A DNA stretch of 47,364 nt from Candidatus Omnitrophota bacterium (GCA_041653595.1 JBAZFB010000011.1:1-47364), one strand, 5' to 3'; positions 8,562 through 16,927 are shown, counted from the first letter of the stretch. Notes: a model not told the origin generated them from the sequence alone. A program made the numbers and translations.

Positions 8562-8755
8562 TAACCGAAATTGGAATCACGGCCGGTGAAATATGGCATT
8601 ACCTTGACGAGCAAGGCGAGGTGACCCTCTCCCAGTTATGCGCGGGGATAGATAAACCGCGCGATGTCATTCTTATGAGCCTGGGCTGGCTCGCCAGGGA
8701 AGGGCACGTGGTCCTTGAGGGCGAGAAGGACTACAAGATCTTTCTTCGCAGGTAA
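8558..8755 (+). CDS. Small winged-helix domain protein (DUF2582-like)
   Basis: A 65-aa protein that is just one winged helix-turn-helix: GITAGEIWHYLDEQGEVTLS, then a helix pair ending LMSLGWLAREGHVVLE and a wing strand DYKIFLRR. The AG-x-IW-x-L...GEV...L...GWLARE pattern matches the DUF2582 winged-helix family. A good ribosome site (AAGGAGG, ending 8550) precedes the ATG, which overlaps the previous stop. It may be a transcription factor or a protein-interaction module. No target can be read from the sequence. Confidence 0.75.
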   Translation: MITEIGITAGEIWHYLDEQGEVTLSQLCAGIDKPRDVILMSLGWLAREGHVVLEGEKDYKIFLRR

Positions 8756-8760
8756 GCGGG

Positions 8761-9078
8761 TTGAAGAAGATAGCCATCCTGGTCACTGCCGGCTCAAAAA
8801 AAGAAGCCGGGTTGATCGCGCGGGCGCTTGTGGAGAAAAAATTGGCCGCGTGTGTCAATATTATCCCTTCTATCAGATCGATATATGCATGGAAGGGCAG
8901 GATAGAGGCGTCTGAGGAATACCTTTTAATAGCGAAGACCAGGGAGAGCCTCTTTTCCCGGGTCGAGAAGGCCGTGAAGAGTTTGCATTCATACGAATGC
9001 CCGGAGATAACGGCCCTGCCTCTTACAAAAGGAAGCGCGGGTTATATGCGCTGGATAGAAGAATCGACCAGGAGATAA
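8761..9078 (+). CDS. cutA: CutA1 divalent-ion tolerance protein
   Basis: A 105-aa cytoplasmic protein of the CutA1 family, a very stable PII-like trimer linked to copper and divalent-metal tolerance; its true biochemical role is unsettled. Family blocks are visible: ILVTAGSKKEAGLIARALVEKKLAACVNIIPSI (described here as several short blocks), SIYAWKGRIEASEE and HSYECPEITALPL. It starts at TTG 8761, 5 bases after the previous stop; no ATG fits the conserved N-terminus. It is cotranscribed with the TonB cluster. Confidence 0.93.
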   Translation: MKKIAILVTAGSKKEAGLIARALVEKKLAACVNIIPSIRSIYAWKGRIEASEEYLLIAKTRESLFSRVEKAVKSLHSYECPEITALPLTKGSAGYMRWIEESTRR

Positions 9079-9082
9079 ATAC

Positions 9083-9925
9083 ATGACAAAAAAGACTTTT
9101 TTAGCAGTGTTGATCGCCGTATTTGCGGTTTTTCCTTCTCTTTGCCGCGCCGGTTCGGCCGCCAGCGACGCTTATTTCAAGGGAATTGAACTGGCGTCTC
9201 AGGGAAATCTTGAGGAAGCCAAGGCGGAATTCCAAAAATCGCTGGGCGACGATTCGGTATATTCCTATGCCAGGCTGGAGATGCACGCCATCGATGACGT
9301 TTTGAAACAAAAAGCGAAGAGGGAGACGGCTATACTCGTATTCCAGGGCAAGCAATTGGCTACGCAGAAAAAATGGGACGAAGCCATCGCAATGTATAAC
9401 AAGGCCATAAAAGAGAACCCGAATTACGGGTACGCTTTCATAAGCAAGGGGATCGCTTATATGTCGCAGGGCAACCTCGACAAGGCGATATCAAATTTCT
9501 CCGAGTCCATAGACGTCAGCCCCGAATACACCGAGGCGTACCAGAACCGCGGGGTTCTTCTCGAGTATAAGGGGCAGTTCAACAAGGCCATAGCGGATTT
9601 CGATAAGGCTATTGCGGCCGACCCCACTTCGTACGTCCTGTATTTCAACAGGGGAATGGCGCGTGTCTACAAGAACCAGTGCGACCTGGCGCTCCCGGAC
9701 CTTAATAAGGCCATCGAGCTGAAGCCGAATTACGCCAAGGCGTATATAAATAAAGGGGTCGCGCTCGAGGACCAAAAGCGCATCGACGAGGCTATAGCGG
9801 CTTATAAAAAAGCTATCGAGCTGGATACTTCACAGGACAAAGAGATAGCCAAAGACGCCGAGGCGAGCATACGCTCGCTCGAGGCCGAAAAGAAGAAAGC
9901 CGATGATAGCAAAGAAAATAAATGA
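9083..9925 (+). CDS. Exported TPR-repeat protein
   Basis: A 280-aa protein with a signal peptide (MTKKTFLAVLIAVFAVFPSL, cleavage near 24 after CRA). It carries about six TPR units, with repeated elements such as WDEAIAMYNKAIKENP, LDKAISNFSESIDVSP and FNKAIADFDKAIAADP, and ends in a Lys/Glu-rich tail. It is predicted periplasmic and scaffold-like. It starts 4 bases after cutA, and the FMN split-barrel gene overlaps its last 23 bases. It is shorter and more regular than the TPR protein at 4057, with no obvious close relationship between the two. Its partner is not identifiable. Confidence 0.8.
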   Translation: MTKKTFLAVLIAVFAVFPSLCRAGSAASDAYFKGIELASQGNLEEAKAEFQKSLGDDSVYSYARLEMHAIDDVLKQKAKRETAILVFQGKQLATQKKWDEAIAMYNKAIKENPNYGYAFISKGIAYMSQGNLDKAISNFSESIDVSPEYTEAYQNRGVLLEYKGQFNKAIADFDKAIAADPTSYVLYFNRGMARVYKNQCDLALPDLNKAIELKPNYAKAYINKGVALEDQKRIDEAIAAYKKAIELDTSQDKEIAKDAEASIRSLEAEKKKADDSKENK

Positions 9926-10367
9926 GATATTAAAAGACGACGACTTCATCGCCGTCGCCACCTGCGACTTGGAGGGGAACCCGAACGTCGCCCCGAAACT
10001 TTTCCTGAAGGTCGAGAATGACCATATATACCTGATAGATTATGTCATCGGAAGGACATTCCAGAATCTCGTGGTGAACCCGAAGGTATCGCTTGCGGTT
10101 ACCGACAGGGACAGCCTGACAGGTTACCAGATAAACGGGCCGGTGGAAATACTCTCGACCGGCGCAGCGTACGATAAGTTCGTGGACGAATTCCAGAAAA
10201 AAGGGTTAAGCCTTTCATCCAGGCGTATAGTCGAAGGCGTCCTGCGGGGGGAGGGCCATACGAATTTCGAAGCGGCTTTCCCGAGCAAGGTGGTCGTTTT
10301 CAAGGTAAAAATAAGCGAAGTGGTCGAGATCAGGTCGAGCGGAGAACTGAAAAGGGAAAGATTATAG
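9903..10367 (+). CDS. Pyridoxamine 5'-phosphate oxidase-like FMN split-barrel protein
   Basis: A 154-aa cytoplasmic protein of the FMN-binding split-barrel superfamily. The N-terminus DDDFIAVATCDLEGNPNVAPK and the block IYLIDYVIGRTFQNLVVNPKV (quoted in part) are typical: short strands around a flavin site with a conserved NP-x-V element. It lacks the residues that would mark it as true PdxH, so the substrate is unknown; related proteins reduce F420 or bind haem or flavin. The start is the ATG at 9903 inside the TPR gene. It is the last gene of the operon that begins at 4057. Confidence 0.7.
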   Translation: MIAKKINEILKDDDFIAVATCDLEGNPNVAPKLFLKVENDHIYLIDYVIGRTFQNLVVNPKVSLAVTDRDSLTGYQINGPVEILSTGAAYDKFVDEFQKKGLSLSSRRIVEGVLRGEGHTNFEAAFPSKVVVFKVKISEVVEIRSSGELKRERL

Positions 10368-10373
10368 ATTGCC

Positions 10374-10402
10374 TATACTAATTTCCCCGAATTTGTTATA
10401 AT
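10374..10402 (+). promoter_or_regulatory. Promoter of tRNA-Ala operon
   Basis: A consensus -10 TATAAT (10397-10402) lies 33 bases before the tRNA. A weak -35 (TATACT, 10374-10379) is 17 bases upstream. TTGCCT at 10369 is a better hexamer but would be 22 bases away. Confidence 0.6.
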
Positions 10403-10435
10403 ATCCATTCTGACCGGGTCATTTTTGTCGGCATC

Positions 10436-10511
10436 GGGGCTGTAGCTCAGCTGGGAGAGCGCTTGAATCGCACTCAAGAGGTCGGGGGTTCGATCCCCCC
10501 CAGCTCCACCA
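10436..10511 (+). tRNA. tRNA-Ala (anticodon CGC)
   Basis: A full cloverleaf of 76 bases with encoded CCA. The acceptor stem 10436-10442 pairs with 10501-10507 and contains the G3-U70 wobble that identifies alanine tRNAs. The anticodon stem is CTTGA/TCAAG with loop ATCGCAC, giving anticodon CGC, which reads GCG. The Memo/AMMECR1 gene starts 11 bases downstream, so tRNA and mRNA probably share a transcript. Confidence 0.97.
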
Positions 10512-10522
10512 TTTGAAAGGCT

Positions 10523-11977
10523 ATGCGAAAAAAACTATTTTTCTTAGTGGCCTTATTGTCACTCTCCTCGCCGGTCTTCTCTAAGGATGCAGAGATCCAG
10601 AAGCCGGTCGTTGCCGGCTCGTTCTATCCCGCCGAATCGGTATTGCTCGCAGGCCAGATCAATAAATATCTCAATGACGCCAAACCCGAGGCCGTCAATG
10701 GTGAAATAATCGCGATTATTTCACCGCACGCCGGTTATATCTATTCCGGGCCGGTCGCCGCTTACGGCTATAAGGCCATATCCGGAAGAAAATATGACAC
10801 CGTCGTAATAATAGGGATAAGCCACTTTACCCTCTTCGGCGGCGTAGCCTATCTCGATAAAGACCTTTACCATACGCCGCTCGGCGACGTCCCGATAGAC
10901 CTCGAGTTTACCCGCAAATTAGCCAGGGCAGAGAAGGATACGTTATGTAATGATCCCCGGGTTTTCGAGGAAGAGTATTCTGCAGAGGTACAGGTCCCGT
11001 TCCTCCAGATGTCGATAAAGGATTTTAAGATAGTCGTCCTGTTGATAGGACGGCCCGATTATGCCACGTGCAACAAGCTCGCGAGAGGCCTTGTTAAGGT
11101 AATAAAGGAGAGCGGCAGGAAGGTCCTTATAGTGGCGAGCACCGACCTTTCGCATTATCTTAAATATGACGACGCTATAGCGAAGGACCGTGTCACATTA
11201 TCCGAACTGCTCAATTTTGACGCGGTTCGTTTCGCCGAATCGGCATCGGCCCGCGAGTGCGAACTTTGCGGCTCAGGTCCGGTAGTAACCGCTATGATCG
11301 CGGGCAAGGCCCTCGGCGCAGATAAGGTCCAGATCCTTAAATACGCCAATTCCGGCGATACGGCCGGGGACAAAAGCCGGGTAGTCGGTTACGCCAGCGC
11401 GGCCATTTATAAATATAAAGAGGAGGGAGGCATGTTGAACTCCGGGCAAAAGAAAGAACTGCTGGATATAGCGCGGAAGACCGTCGAGTCATCCGTCAGG
11501 AACGGCAAGATACCGGAATTCAAAGAGACCGATCCCGGCCTGCTCGCCCAGGAAGGGGCGTTCGTGACTTTGCACAAGAAGGGGGAACTCCGGGGATGCA
11601 TCGGTATGATCGTCGGGACCCAGCCTCTCTGGATGACGGTCCGCGATATGGCGGTGCAATCCTCTTCGCAAGACCCGAGATTCGAACCGGTCTCCCCCGG
11701 TGAGCTCAAGGATATAAAGATAGAGATATCGGTCCTTTCCCAGCCGAAGCGCGTAAAGGATATAAACGAGATAAAGGTGGGCACGCACGGCGTGATCGTA
11801 AAACGCGGTTTTTATGGCGGAGTTTATCTGCCGCAGGTGGCGACTGAGAATGGCTGGTCCAGGGACGAGTTCCTTACCAGCCTCTGCGCTGATAAGGTCG
11901 GGCTCCCAGTCGATGCCTGGAAAGACAAAGATACGGAGTTGTCTATATTCACCGCGCAGGTCTTCGGAGAGGAATAA
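10523..11977 (+). CDS. Exported Memo-AMMECR1 fusion (AmmeMemoRadiSam proteins B+A)
   Basis: A 484-aa two-domain protein. A signal peptide at 1-20 (MRKKLFFLVALLSLSSPVFS) is followed by a Memo domain (about 25-295) with the family's metal-site residues in SPHAGYIYSG, GISHF, STDLSHY and CGSGP. From Met304 comes an AMMECR1 domain containing LRGCIGMI and SSQDPRFEPVSP. The two families occur with a radical-SAM enzyme in the AmmeMemoRadiSam set, whose chemistry remains poorly defined; that enzyme is not in the window. Memo belongs structurally with extradiol dioxygenases. The start has GAAAGG upstream. An excellent ribosome site precedes Met304, so a separate AMMECR1 product is possible. The export signal is odd for a partner of a cytosolic radical-SAM enzyme. 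Confidence 0.88.
   Translation: MRKKLFFLVALLSLSSPVFSKDAEIQKPVVAGSFYPAESVLLAGQINKYLNDAKPEAVNGEIIAIISPHAGYIYSGPVAAYGYKAISGRKYDTVVIIGISHFTLFGGVAYLDKDLYHTPLGDVPIDLEFTRKLARAEKDTLCNDPRVFEEEYSAEVQVPFLQMSIKDFKIVVLLIGRPDYATCNKLARGLVKVIKESGRKVLIVASTDLSHYLKYDDAIAKDRVTLSELLNFDAVRFAESASARECELCGSGPVVTAMIAGKALGADKVQILKYANSGDTAGDKSRVVGYASAAIYKYKEEGGMLNSGQKKELLDIARKTVESSVRNGKIPEFKETDPGLLAQEGAFVTLHKKGELRGCIGMIVGTQPLWMTVRDMAVQSSSQDPRFEPVSPGELKDIKIEISVLSQPKRVKDINEIKVGTHGVIVKRGFYGGVYLPQVATENGWSRDEFLTSLCADKVGLPVDAWKDKDTELSIFTAQVFGEE
11421..11434 (+). promoter_or_regulatory. Internal ribosome binding site at the Memo/AMMECR1 junction
   Basis: AGGAGG at 11421-11426 lies 5 bases before the in-frame ATG at 11432 (Met304 of the fusion). 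It is stronger than the site of the full-length gene. Initiation here would give a 181-aa AMMECR1 protein (11432-11977) without a signal peptide. It falls exactly in the interdomain linker. Confidence 0.55.
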
Positions 11978-11979
11978 CC

Positions 11980-12708
11980 TTGAGCAGATTTTATGTGCCG
12001 CCGGAATGCGTGGCCGGAGGAAAGATCATTATCCGCGGCGATGAGCTCCATCACGCCAGGGATGTTATGCGCCTCGCAGCCGGAGACGGTATAGCGGTCT
12101 TTGACGGGTCAGGCAAGGAATACCACGGCGTCATATTGAACGTCGATAAGGAGCAGATGACCGTCGCGGTAGAAAAGACGGTCGAAAGGAAGGACGAAGG
12201 CTGCAGGCTGATACTGGTCCAGGCGCTCCCGAAACTGGACAAGATGGACCTGATTATCGAAAAAGCGACGGAGCTGGGGGCCGTGAAGATAATTCCGGTC
12301 ACGACAGGGCGGACCGTTGCCCGGCCGGACGCGAAAAAGGAAAATTCGAAGGCGGAACGCTGGAGGAAGATAGCCCTCGTTGCCGCAAAGCAATGCGGCA
12401 GGACCACGATACCGGAGGTAATGCCGGTAACAGGGTTCGGGGATGCCTTGAAAATTTTAAACGACGCGGAGATCAAGATAATACCCTGTCTTTCCGGGGA
12501 TACGAAGGCCCTGAAAGAAGTCCTGAAGGGCCGGAAGGTAAAGTCGGCCGCTGTCTTGATCGGCCCGGAAGGTGATTTTACGGATAAGGAAATAAATGAC
12601 GCGAAAGCCGCGGGCGCCGTGCCGGTCTCGCTCGGCCCGGAGGTCCTAAGGTCAGAGACCGCGGCTATCTGCGCGCTTTCGGTCTTAAATTATGAATTGA
12701 GGTGGTAG
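11980..12708 (+). CDS. rsmE: 16S rRNA m3U1498 methyltransferase RsmE
   Basis: Uses S-adenosylmethionine to methylate N3 of U1498 in 16S rRNA, at the 30S decoding region. The 242-aa length is normal. The N-terminal PUA-like domain has HHARDVMRL. The C-terminal SPOUT trefoil-knot domain has LVQALPKLDKMDLIIEKATELG, LIGPEGDFT and SLGPEVLRSETA, the SAM-binding knot motif. Translation starts at TTG 11980, with GGAGAGG upstream and 2 bases after the previous stop. gspE begins directly after its stop. Its place at the head of a secretion operon has no obvious functional meaning. Confidence 0.95.
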   Translation: MSRFYVPPECVAGGKIIIRGDELHHARDVMRLAAGDGIAVFDGSGKEYHGVILNVDKEQMTVAVEKTVERKDEGCRLILVQALPKLDKMDLIIEKATELGAVKIIPVTTGRTVARPDAKKENSKAERWRKIALVAAKQCGRTTIPEVMPVTGFGDALKILNDAEIKIIPCLSGDTKALKEVLKGRKVKSAAVLIGPEGDFTDKEINDAKAAGAVPVSLGPEVLRSETAAICALSVLNYELRW

Positions 12709-14412
12709 ATGGCTATTAAGGACGGCATTCTTATAGGCGAGATGCTGATAATCGATAAGGTGATCACTCCGGAACAGCTGGAGATGTGCCTTAATGAACA
12801 GAAGAAGTCCGGAAAATTCATCTGCCAGATAATCGCTGACCTCGGTTTCGCCACAGAGGAGAAGGTCCTTAACGTCCTCTCCAGGCAGCTCGGCATACCC
12901 TACGTAAAGCTCAAGGACAAAAATATCGCCAGGCCGGTAGCCGAAAGGGTCCCGGCGAGGTTCGCGGTCCATTATAAGTTGATGCCCCTGGAAGAGAAGG
13001 ACGGCATCCTCTCCATAGTCGTGACCGACCCGCTCGACCTGCACACCCTCGACGACATAAAACTCATTTTAGGCTGCGAAGTCAGGCCGCTTCTCGGCGG
13101 CGAGAAGGATATTATAGAGGCTATCAAGAAGTATTACGGCATCGGAGCCGACACGATCGAAAGCATCATGGCCGAGACCGCCGCCTCAGGCGGGCCGTCC
13201 CTCGCTGTCGAGGAGGCCGAGGAGCTTGTCGAGGACGCCTCTATAATAAAATTCGTGAATCAGATAATCCAGCAGGCCTACCACGACCGGGCGACCGACA
13301 TCCATATAGAGCCTTACGAGGACGAACTGAAGGTCCGCTACAGGATAGACGGCGTTTTATATGACGCCGCGATCCCCCCGAATATTAAATATTTCCAGTC
13401 GGCGATAATCTCAAGGGTCAAGATAATGTCGAACCTCAACATAGCCGAGCACCGCCTGCCCCAGGACGGCAGGATGAAGGTGAAAGTAGGCCAGGAGGAC
13501 CTCGACCTGAGGGTCTCGATATTGCCGACGCCTTACGGCGAGAGCGTAGGCATAAGGCTGCTTTTCGCGAAGATGCTTTACAGCCTTGAGGATCTGGGTT
13601 TGGCCGATTTCGACCTCAAGATACTGAACGAGATGATAAAGAAGCCGCACGGGATAATACTTTTGACCGGACCTACCGGCTCAGGGAAGACGACGACGCT
13701 TTACGCCTGCCTCTCGAAGATCAATAACAGGGAACTTAAGATACTTACGATCGAAGACCCTATAGAATACCACCTTAAGGGGATCACACAGATCCAGGTC
13801 CATCCCAAGATCGACCTGACTTTCGCGAACGGGCTAAGATCTATGCTCAGGCACGACCCGGATGTGATGATGGTAGGAGAGATAAGGGACGTCGAGACTG
13901 CCGAGATATCGATAAGGGTAGCCCTCACCGGGCATCTCGTCTTTTCGACCCTTCACACCAACGACGCGGCCGGCGCGACGACGCGACTCCTTGATATGGG
14001 CATCGAGCCGTATCTCGTGGCTTCATCGGTCGAGTGCGTCATCGCCCAGAGGCTTGTCCGCCTCATCTGCCCGAAATGCAAACGGCCGGCGAAAGACGCG
14101 AAAACGGTCCTGCAGGAGCTCGGAATGAAGGACGTGCCGAAGGATGCCGAGATATACGAAGGAAAGGGATGCGAGGCATGCAAATTTACCGGTTACCGCG
14201 GCAGGACCGCCATACATGAGTTCCTCGTATTGAACGAGGAGATACGCGAGATGGTGCTCAACCACAAATCGGCCGACCAGATAAGAAGAAAGGCCGTAGC
14301 CCTCGGGATGAGGACTCTGCGCAACGCGGGCATCGAGAAGATCTTAAAGGGCTTGACGACGGCCGGCGAAGTAATGAGGGTAACGCCGAAGGAAGATATC
14401 CCGAATATGTAA
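12709..14412 (+). CDS. gspE: T2SS assembly ATPase GspE
   Basis: A cytoplasmic hexameric ATPase that powers pseudopilus assembly. It is 567 aa. The N-terminal GspE/MshE-N domain (about 1-150) is followed by the ATPase domain with DRATDIHIEPY, Walker A GPTGSGKTT near 321, the Asp box IEDPIEY, Walker B MVGEIRD and the His box TGHLVFSTLHTNDA. A zinc module (CPKC, then CEAC) follows before the C-terminus. It starts immediately after rsmE, and gspF follows 19 bases later. PilB of type IV pili is the close alternative. The neighbouring GspG with a PWG-type C-terminus, GspC and secretin favour T2SS. Confidence 0.93.
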   Translation: MAIKDGILIGEMLIIDKVITPEQLEMCLNEQKKSGKFICQIIADLGFATEEKVLNVLSRQLGIPYVKLKDKNIARPVAERVPARFAVHYKLMPLEEKDGILSIVVTDPLDLHTLDDIKLILGCEVRPLLGGEKDIIEAIKKYYGIGADTIESIMAETAASGGPSLAVEEAEELVEDASIIKFVNQIIQQAYHDRATDIHIEPYEDELKVRYRIDGVLYDAAIPPNIKYFQSAIISRVKIMSNLNIAEHRLPQDGRMKVKVGQEDLDLRVSILPTPYGESVGIRLLFAKMLYSLEDLGLADFDLKILNEMIKKPHGIILLTGPTGSGKTTTLYACLSKINNRELKILTIEDPIEYHLKGITQIQVHPKIDLTFANGLRSMLRHDPDVMMVGEIRDVETAEISIRVALTGHLVFSTLHTNDAAGATTRLLDMGIEPYLVASSVECVIAQRLVRLICPKCKRPAKDAKTVLQELGMKDVPKDAEIYEGKGCEACKFTGYRGRTAIHEFLVLNEEIREMVLNHKSADQIRRKAVALGMRTLRNAGIEKILKGLTTAGEVMRVTPKEDIPNM

Positions 14413-14431
14413 CACGGGGACGGAGTTTCGA

Positions 14432-15640
14432 TTGGCAAGATTTTTTTACAGGGCTAAGAAGGGGATCGGCGACGTCGCGGAAGGCTATATAGAGGCCGAC
14501 ACCGAATATATAGCCGTCTCCAAATTATCGCAGATGGGATTGTATCCCCTCAGGGTGGACAGGCAGGAGGCGCGCGGCGGAGAGACAGGGTTTGGGTTCA
14601 TGAACCGCGTAGGCACCAGGGATATGGCTGTTTTTACGCAGCAGTTCTCCGACCTTTTGGGTTCCGGCCTTACCCTGATAAACGCCCTCGGTGTCCTCTC
14701 CGACCAGATAGAGAACAAGGCGTTGAAGTCCGCGCTGCAGGATGTGATAGTCCAGGTGAAGGACGGCGCCTCGCTCTCAGGCGCGTTCGCCAAGCACCCG
14801 AAGATCTTCTCCGATTTTTTCGTGAGCATGATAAGCGCGGGCGAGGTAGGAGGCGTACTGGAGAAGATCCTTAAGAGGCTCTCCGACCATTACGAGAAAG
14901 AGGAGGACGTAAAGAGCAAGATCCAGGCCGCCATGGCCTATCCGGCGCTCGTCCTCTCGGTCGGCGTCTTGACGGTCTTTGTCCTCCTGTCGTTCGTCAT
15001 CCCGCGGTTGACGGTGATATTTTCCGAATTTGGTCAGTCCCTTCCGCTCCCCACAAGGATACTCGTAGGGATAAGCGATTTCTTCGCTCAATTCTGGTGG
15101 CTGATGGTCCTGGCTGCCGCTATCATATTCTTCCTGGTCGTAAGGGTAAACTCCACAAAACAGGGAAAGACCCAGGTCGACAGATTTTTACTGGGCCTGC
15201 CGCTGCTCGGGGATTTCCTCAAAAAGGTCGAGGTGGGAAGGCTCTGCAAATCTCTTGCCACTCTTCTCGATAACGGTGTCCCCATACTCCATTCTATCGA
15301 GGTAATATCCGCGACAGCGACGAACGAGGTGCTAAGGCAGGAGTTCGAGAGGATAGGCAAGTCGATAAAAGACGGCCTCTCATTCTCCGGGGCGATAAAG
15401 AACAGCCCGCATTTCCCGGCCTTCGTGAAGAACATGATATCGGTCGGGGAGGAGGGCGGCTCGCTCGAGGTTTCGCTTTACCGCATCGGGGATTCTTACG
15501 AACATTACGCCGACAGGCTTATTAAGATAATGACGTCGCTTATAGAGCCTCTTATGATACTGGGTATGGGAGCGGTCGTGGCTTTTATAGTGGTCGCGAT
15601 GCTCCTGCCGATATTCCAATTGAACCTTATGGTAAAATAA
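14432..15640 (+). CDS. gspF: T2SS inner-membrane platform protein GspF
   Basis: A 402-aa polytopic inner-membrane protein that couples GspE to the growing pseudopilus. Two T2SSF repeats are visible. The first is near residue 65-190 (FTQQFSDLLGSGLTL, then SGAFAKHPKIFSDFFVSMISAGEVGG, quoted in two pieces); the second is near 265-390 (LCKSLATLLDNGVPIL, GEEGGSLE). Membrane helices follow each repeat, and the protein ends VVAMLLPIFQLN. It starts at TTG 14432 with GGGGACGGAG upstream. gspG follows after 10 bases. Confidence 0.93.
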   Translation: MARFFYRAKKGIGDVAEGYIEADTEYIAVSKLSQMGLYPLRVDRQEARGGETGFGFMNRVGTRDMAVFTQQFSDLLGSGLTLINALGVLSDQIENKALKSALQDVIVQVKDGASLSGAFAKHPKIFSDFFVSMISAGEVGGVLEKILKRLSDHYEKEEDVKSKIQAAMAYPALVLSVGVLTVFVLLSFVIPRLTVIFSEFGQSLPLPTRILVGISDFFAQFWWLMVLAAAIIFFLVVRVNSTKQGKTQVDRFLLGLPLLGDFLKKVEVGRLCKSLATLLDNGVPILHSIEVISATATNEVLRQEFERIGKSIKDGLSFSGAIKNSPHFPAFVKNMISVGEEGGSLEVSLYRIGDSYEHYADRLIKIMTSLIEPLMILGMGAVVAFIVVAMLLPIFQLNLMVK

Positions 15641-15650
15641 AGGAGGGATC

Positions 15651-16058
15651 ATGCGCGCGAGGAGCGGGTTCACTTTCGTAGAGATATTGCTTGTGGTGGT
15701 GATCATCGGGATCTTGGCGTCGATGGTATTGCCGAGGTTCGTCGGGAGGTCGGAGGACGCCAGGAGACAGGTCGCCATGTCGGATATAAATACTAGTATA
15801 GCCACGGCCCTGGACATGTATGAACTTGATAACGGGCAATATCCCGATAAATTAGACGACCTGCTCGTCAAACCGGGAGACCTGAAATCGTGGAACGGCC
15901 CGTACCTTAAGAAGAGGCCGGTTGACCCGTGGGGCCGCGACTACGTCTATAAGCCGAGCACCGACAAGAAAGATTATGACTTGATGAGTTACGGCAGGAG
16001 CGGCGTCGAGGGCAGCGACACCATCTCCAATAAGCAACCCGTCTCCGGGCAGCAGTAG
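15651..16058 (+). CDS. gspG: Major pseudopilin GspG
   Basis: The main subunit of the T2SS pseudopilus, 135 aa. The prepilin peptidase site is RSG/FTFVE with Glu at +5, followed by the hydrophobic helix ILLVVVIIGILASMVLP. The C-terminal domain has the GspG features NGQYP, WNGPYL and PVDPWGRDYVY, plus the Ca-site-like tail near DYDLMSYG. A very good ribosome site (AAAGGAGGG) precedes the ATG. The tail after the globular domain (SNKQPVSGQQ) is a little longer than usual. The peptidase GspO/PilD is not in the window. Confidence 0.96.
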   Translation: MRARSGFTFVEILLVVVIIGILASMVLPRFVGRSEDARRQVAMSDINTSIATALDMYELDNGQYPDKLDDLLVKPGDLKSWNGPYLKKRPVDPWGRDYVYKPSTDKKDYDLMSYGRSGVEGSDTISNKQPVSGQQ

Positions 16059-16068
16059 GCCGTTATCC

Positions 16069-16554
16069 ATGGCGTTTCAACGCCGCTGTCTCCGGGGCTT
16101 TACGTTCGTCGAGCTGATATTTGTTGTAACACTCCTGATCATTCTTGCGGCGGTCACGGTCCCGCAGTTCAGGAGATCGTTCGATTCCCTTGTCCTGCAG
16201 AATTTCATTTCTGATCTTACTTCCATGGCGATGTATGCGCAGGCAAAGGCGATAAGCGGCAGCGCCGAGGCGAGCGTGGATTTCGACCTGCCGCAGAAGC
16301 GTATCCTGACAGAAGACCACCTCGTATTACGGGACTCTTACGGGGTTGACGTCGACCAGTGGGTAACCGGGAAGGTGAAGTCGATACCCGATTCCGTCCT
16401 GGTCGACCTGAAGGCGGGCAAGGCCAAGATAGTCTTCTATCCGGACGGGACGTCGGACAGGGCTGATTTCGAGATCAAGGGGAAATACGGCGGGAAATAT
16501 TCGGTATCGGTAGACCCGGGGACAGGCTATGTCAATGTTAAGCAGACGGAATAG
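16069..16554 (+). CDS. gspH: Minor pseudopilin GspH
   Basis: A 161-aa minor pseudopilin with processing site LRG/FTFVE and helix LIFVVTLLIILAAVTVPQF. The C-terminal GspH-type beta domain has QKRILTEDHLVLRD and IVFYPDGTSDRADFEI. It starts 10 bases after gspG and overlaps gspI by 26 bases. GspH sits near the tip of the pseudopilus with I, J and K. Assignment rests on order and the FYPDGTS-like block; sequence conservation in this family is low. Confidence 0.85.
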   Translation: MAFQRRCLRGFTFVELIFVVTLLIILAAVTVPQFRRSFDSLVLQNFISDLTSMAMYAQAKAISGSAEASVDFDLPQKRILTEDHLVLRDSYGVDVDQWVTGKVKSIPDSVLVDLKAGKAKIVFYPDGTSDRADFEIKGKYGGKYSVSVDPGTGYVNVKQTE

Positions 16555-16927
16555 GAAGGGATACCTCCTCCTCGAGGTGGCGGCGAGCATTGCCGTCATC
16601 GCGATAGGCCTGGCGGTCATATTGCGCTCTTTTACATCATCCCTGCGCGCCTCGAAGATAGCGCAGGAGTATTTTGAGGCGTCGCTCTTGGTGCAGGACA
16701 AGATGGCCGGGCTCGAGATAGAGGAGAAATTGGCCGGGGGTGTCGCCGCGTCCGAGGAGTCCGCCCGGATCTCCGGGACGCCGTACAATCTGGAAACAAG
16801 GATAACGAAGATAAGCGACGAGGACACTCTTAACCAGGTCATTACCATAATATCCTGGACGAATAAAGAACGCAACGAGAAGATCGGAATAGGCACTTAC
16901 CTTAAGGGCCAGGCAGGCGTAGAATGA
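16529..16927 (+). CDS. gspI: Minor pseudopilin GspI
   Basis: A 132-aa pseudopilin with site RKG/YLLLE (Glu at +5) and helix VAASIAVIAIGLAVILRSF. The next stretch, ASLLVQDKMAGLEIEE, fits GspI, where a Q-x-K/A segment follows the helix. The rest is a small beta domain. It starts inside gspH (ATG 16529; an ATG at 16535 is also possible) and ends in an ATGA overlap with gspJ. In the family, GspI nucleates the tip complex with J and K. Confidence 0.85.
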   Translation: MSMLSRRNRKGYLLLEVAASIAVIAIGLAVILRSFTSSLRASKIAQEYFEASLLVQDKMAGLEIEEKLAGGVAASEESARISGTPYNLETRITKISDEDTLNQVITIISWTNKERNEKIGIGTYLKGQAGVE

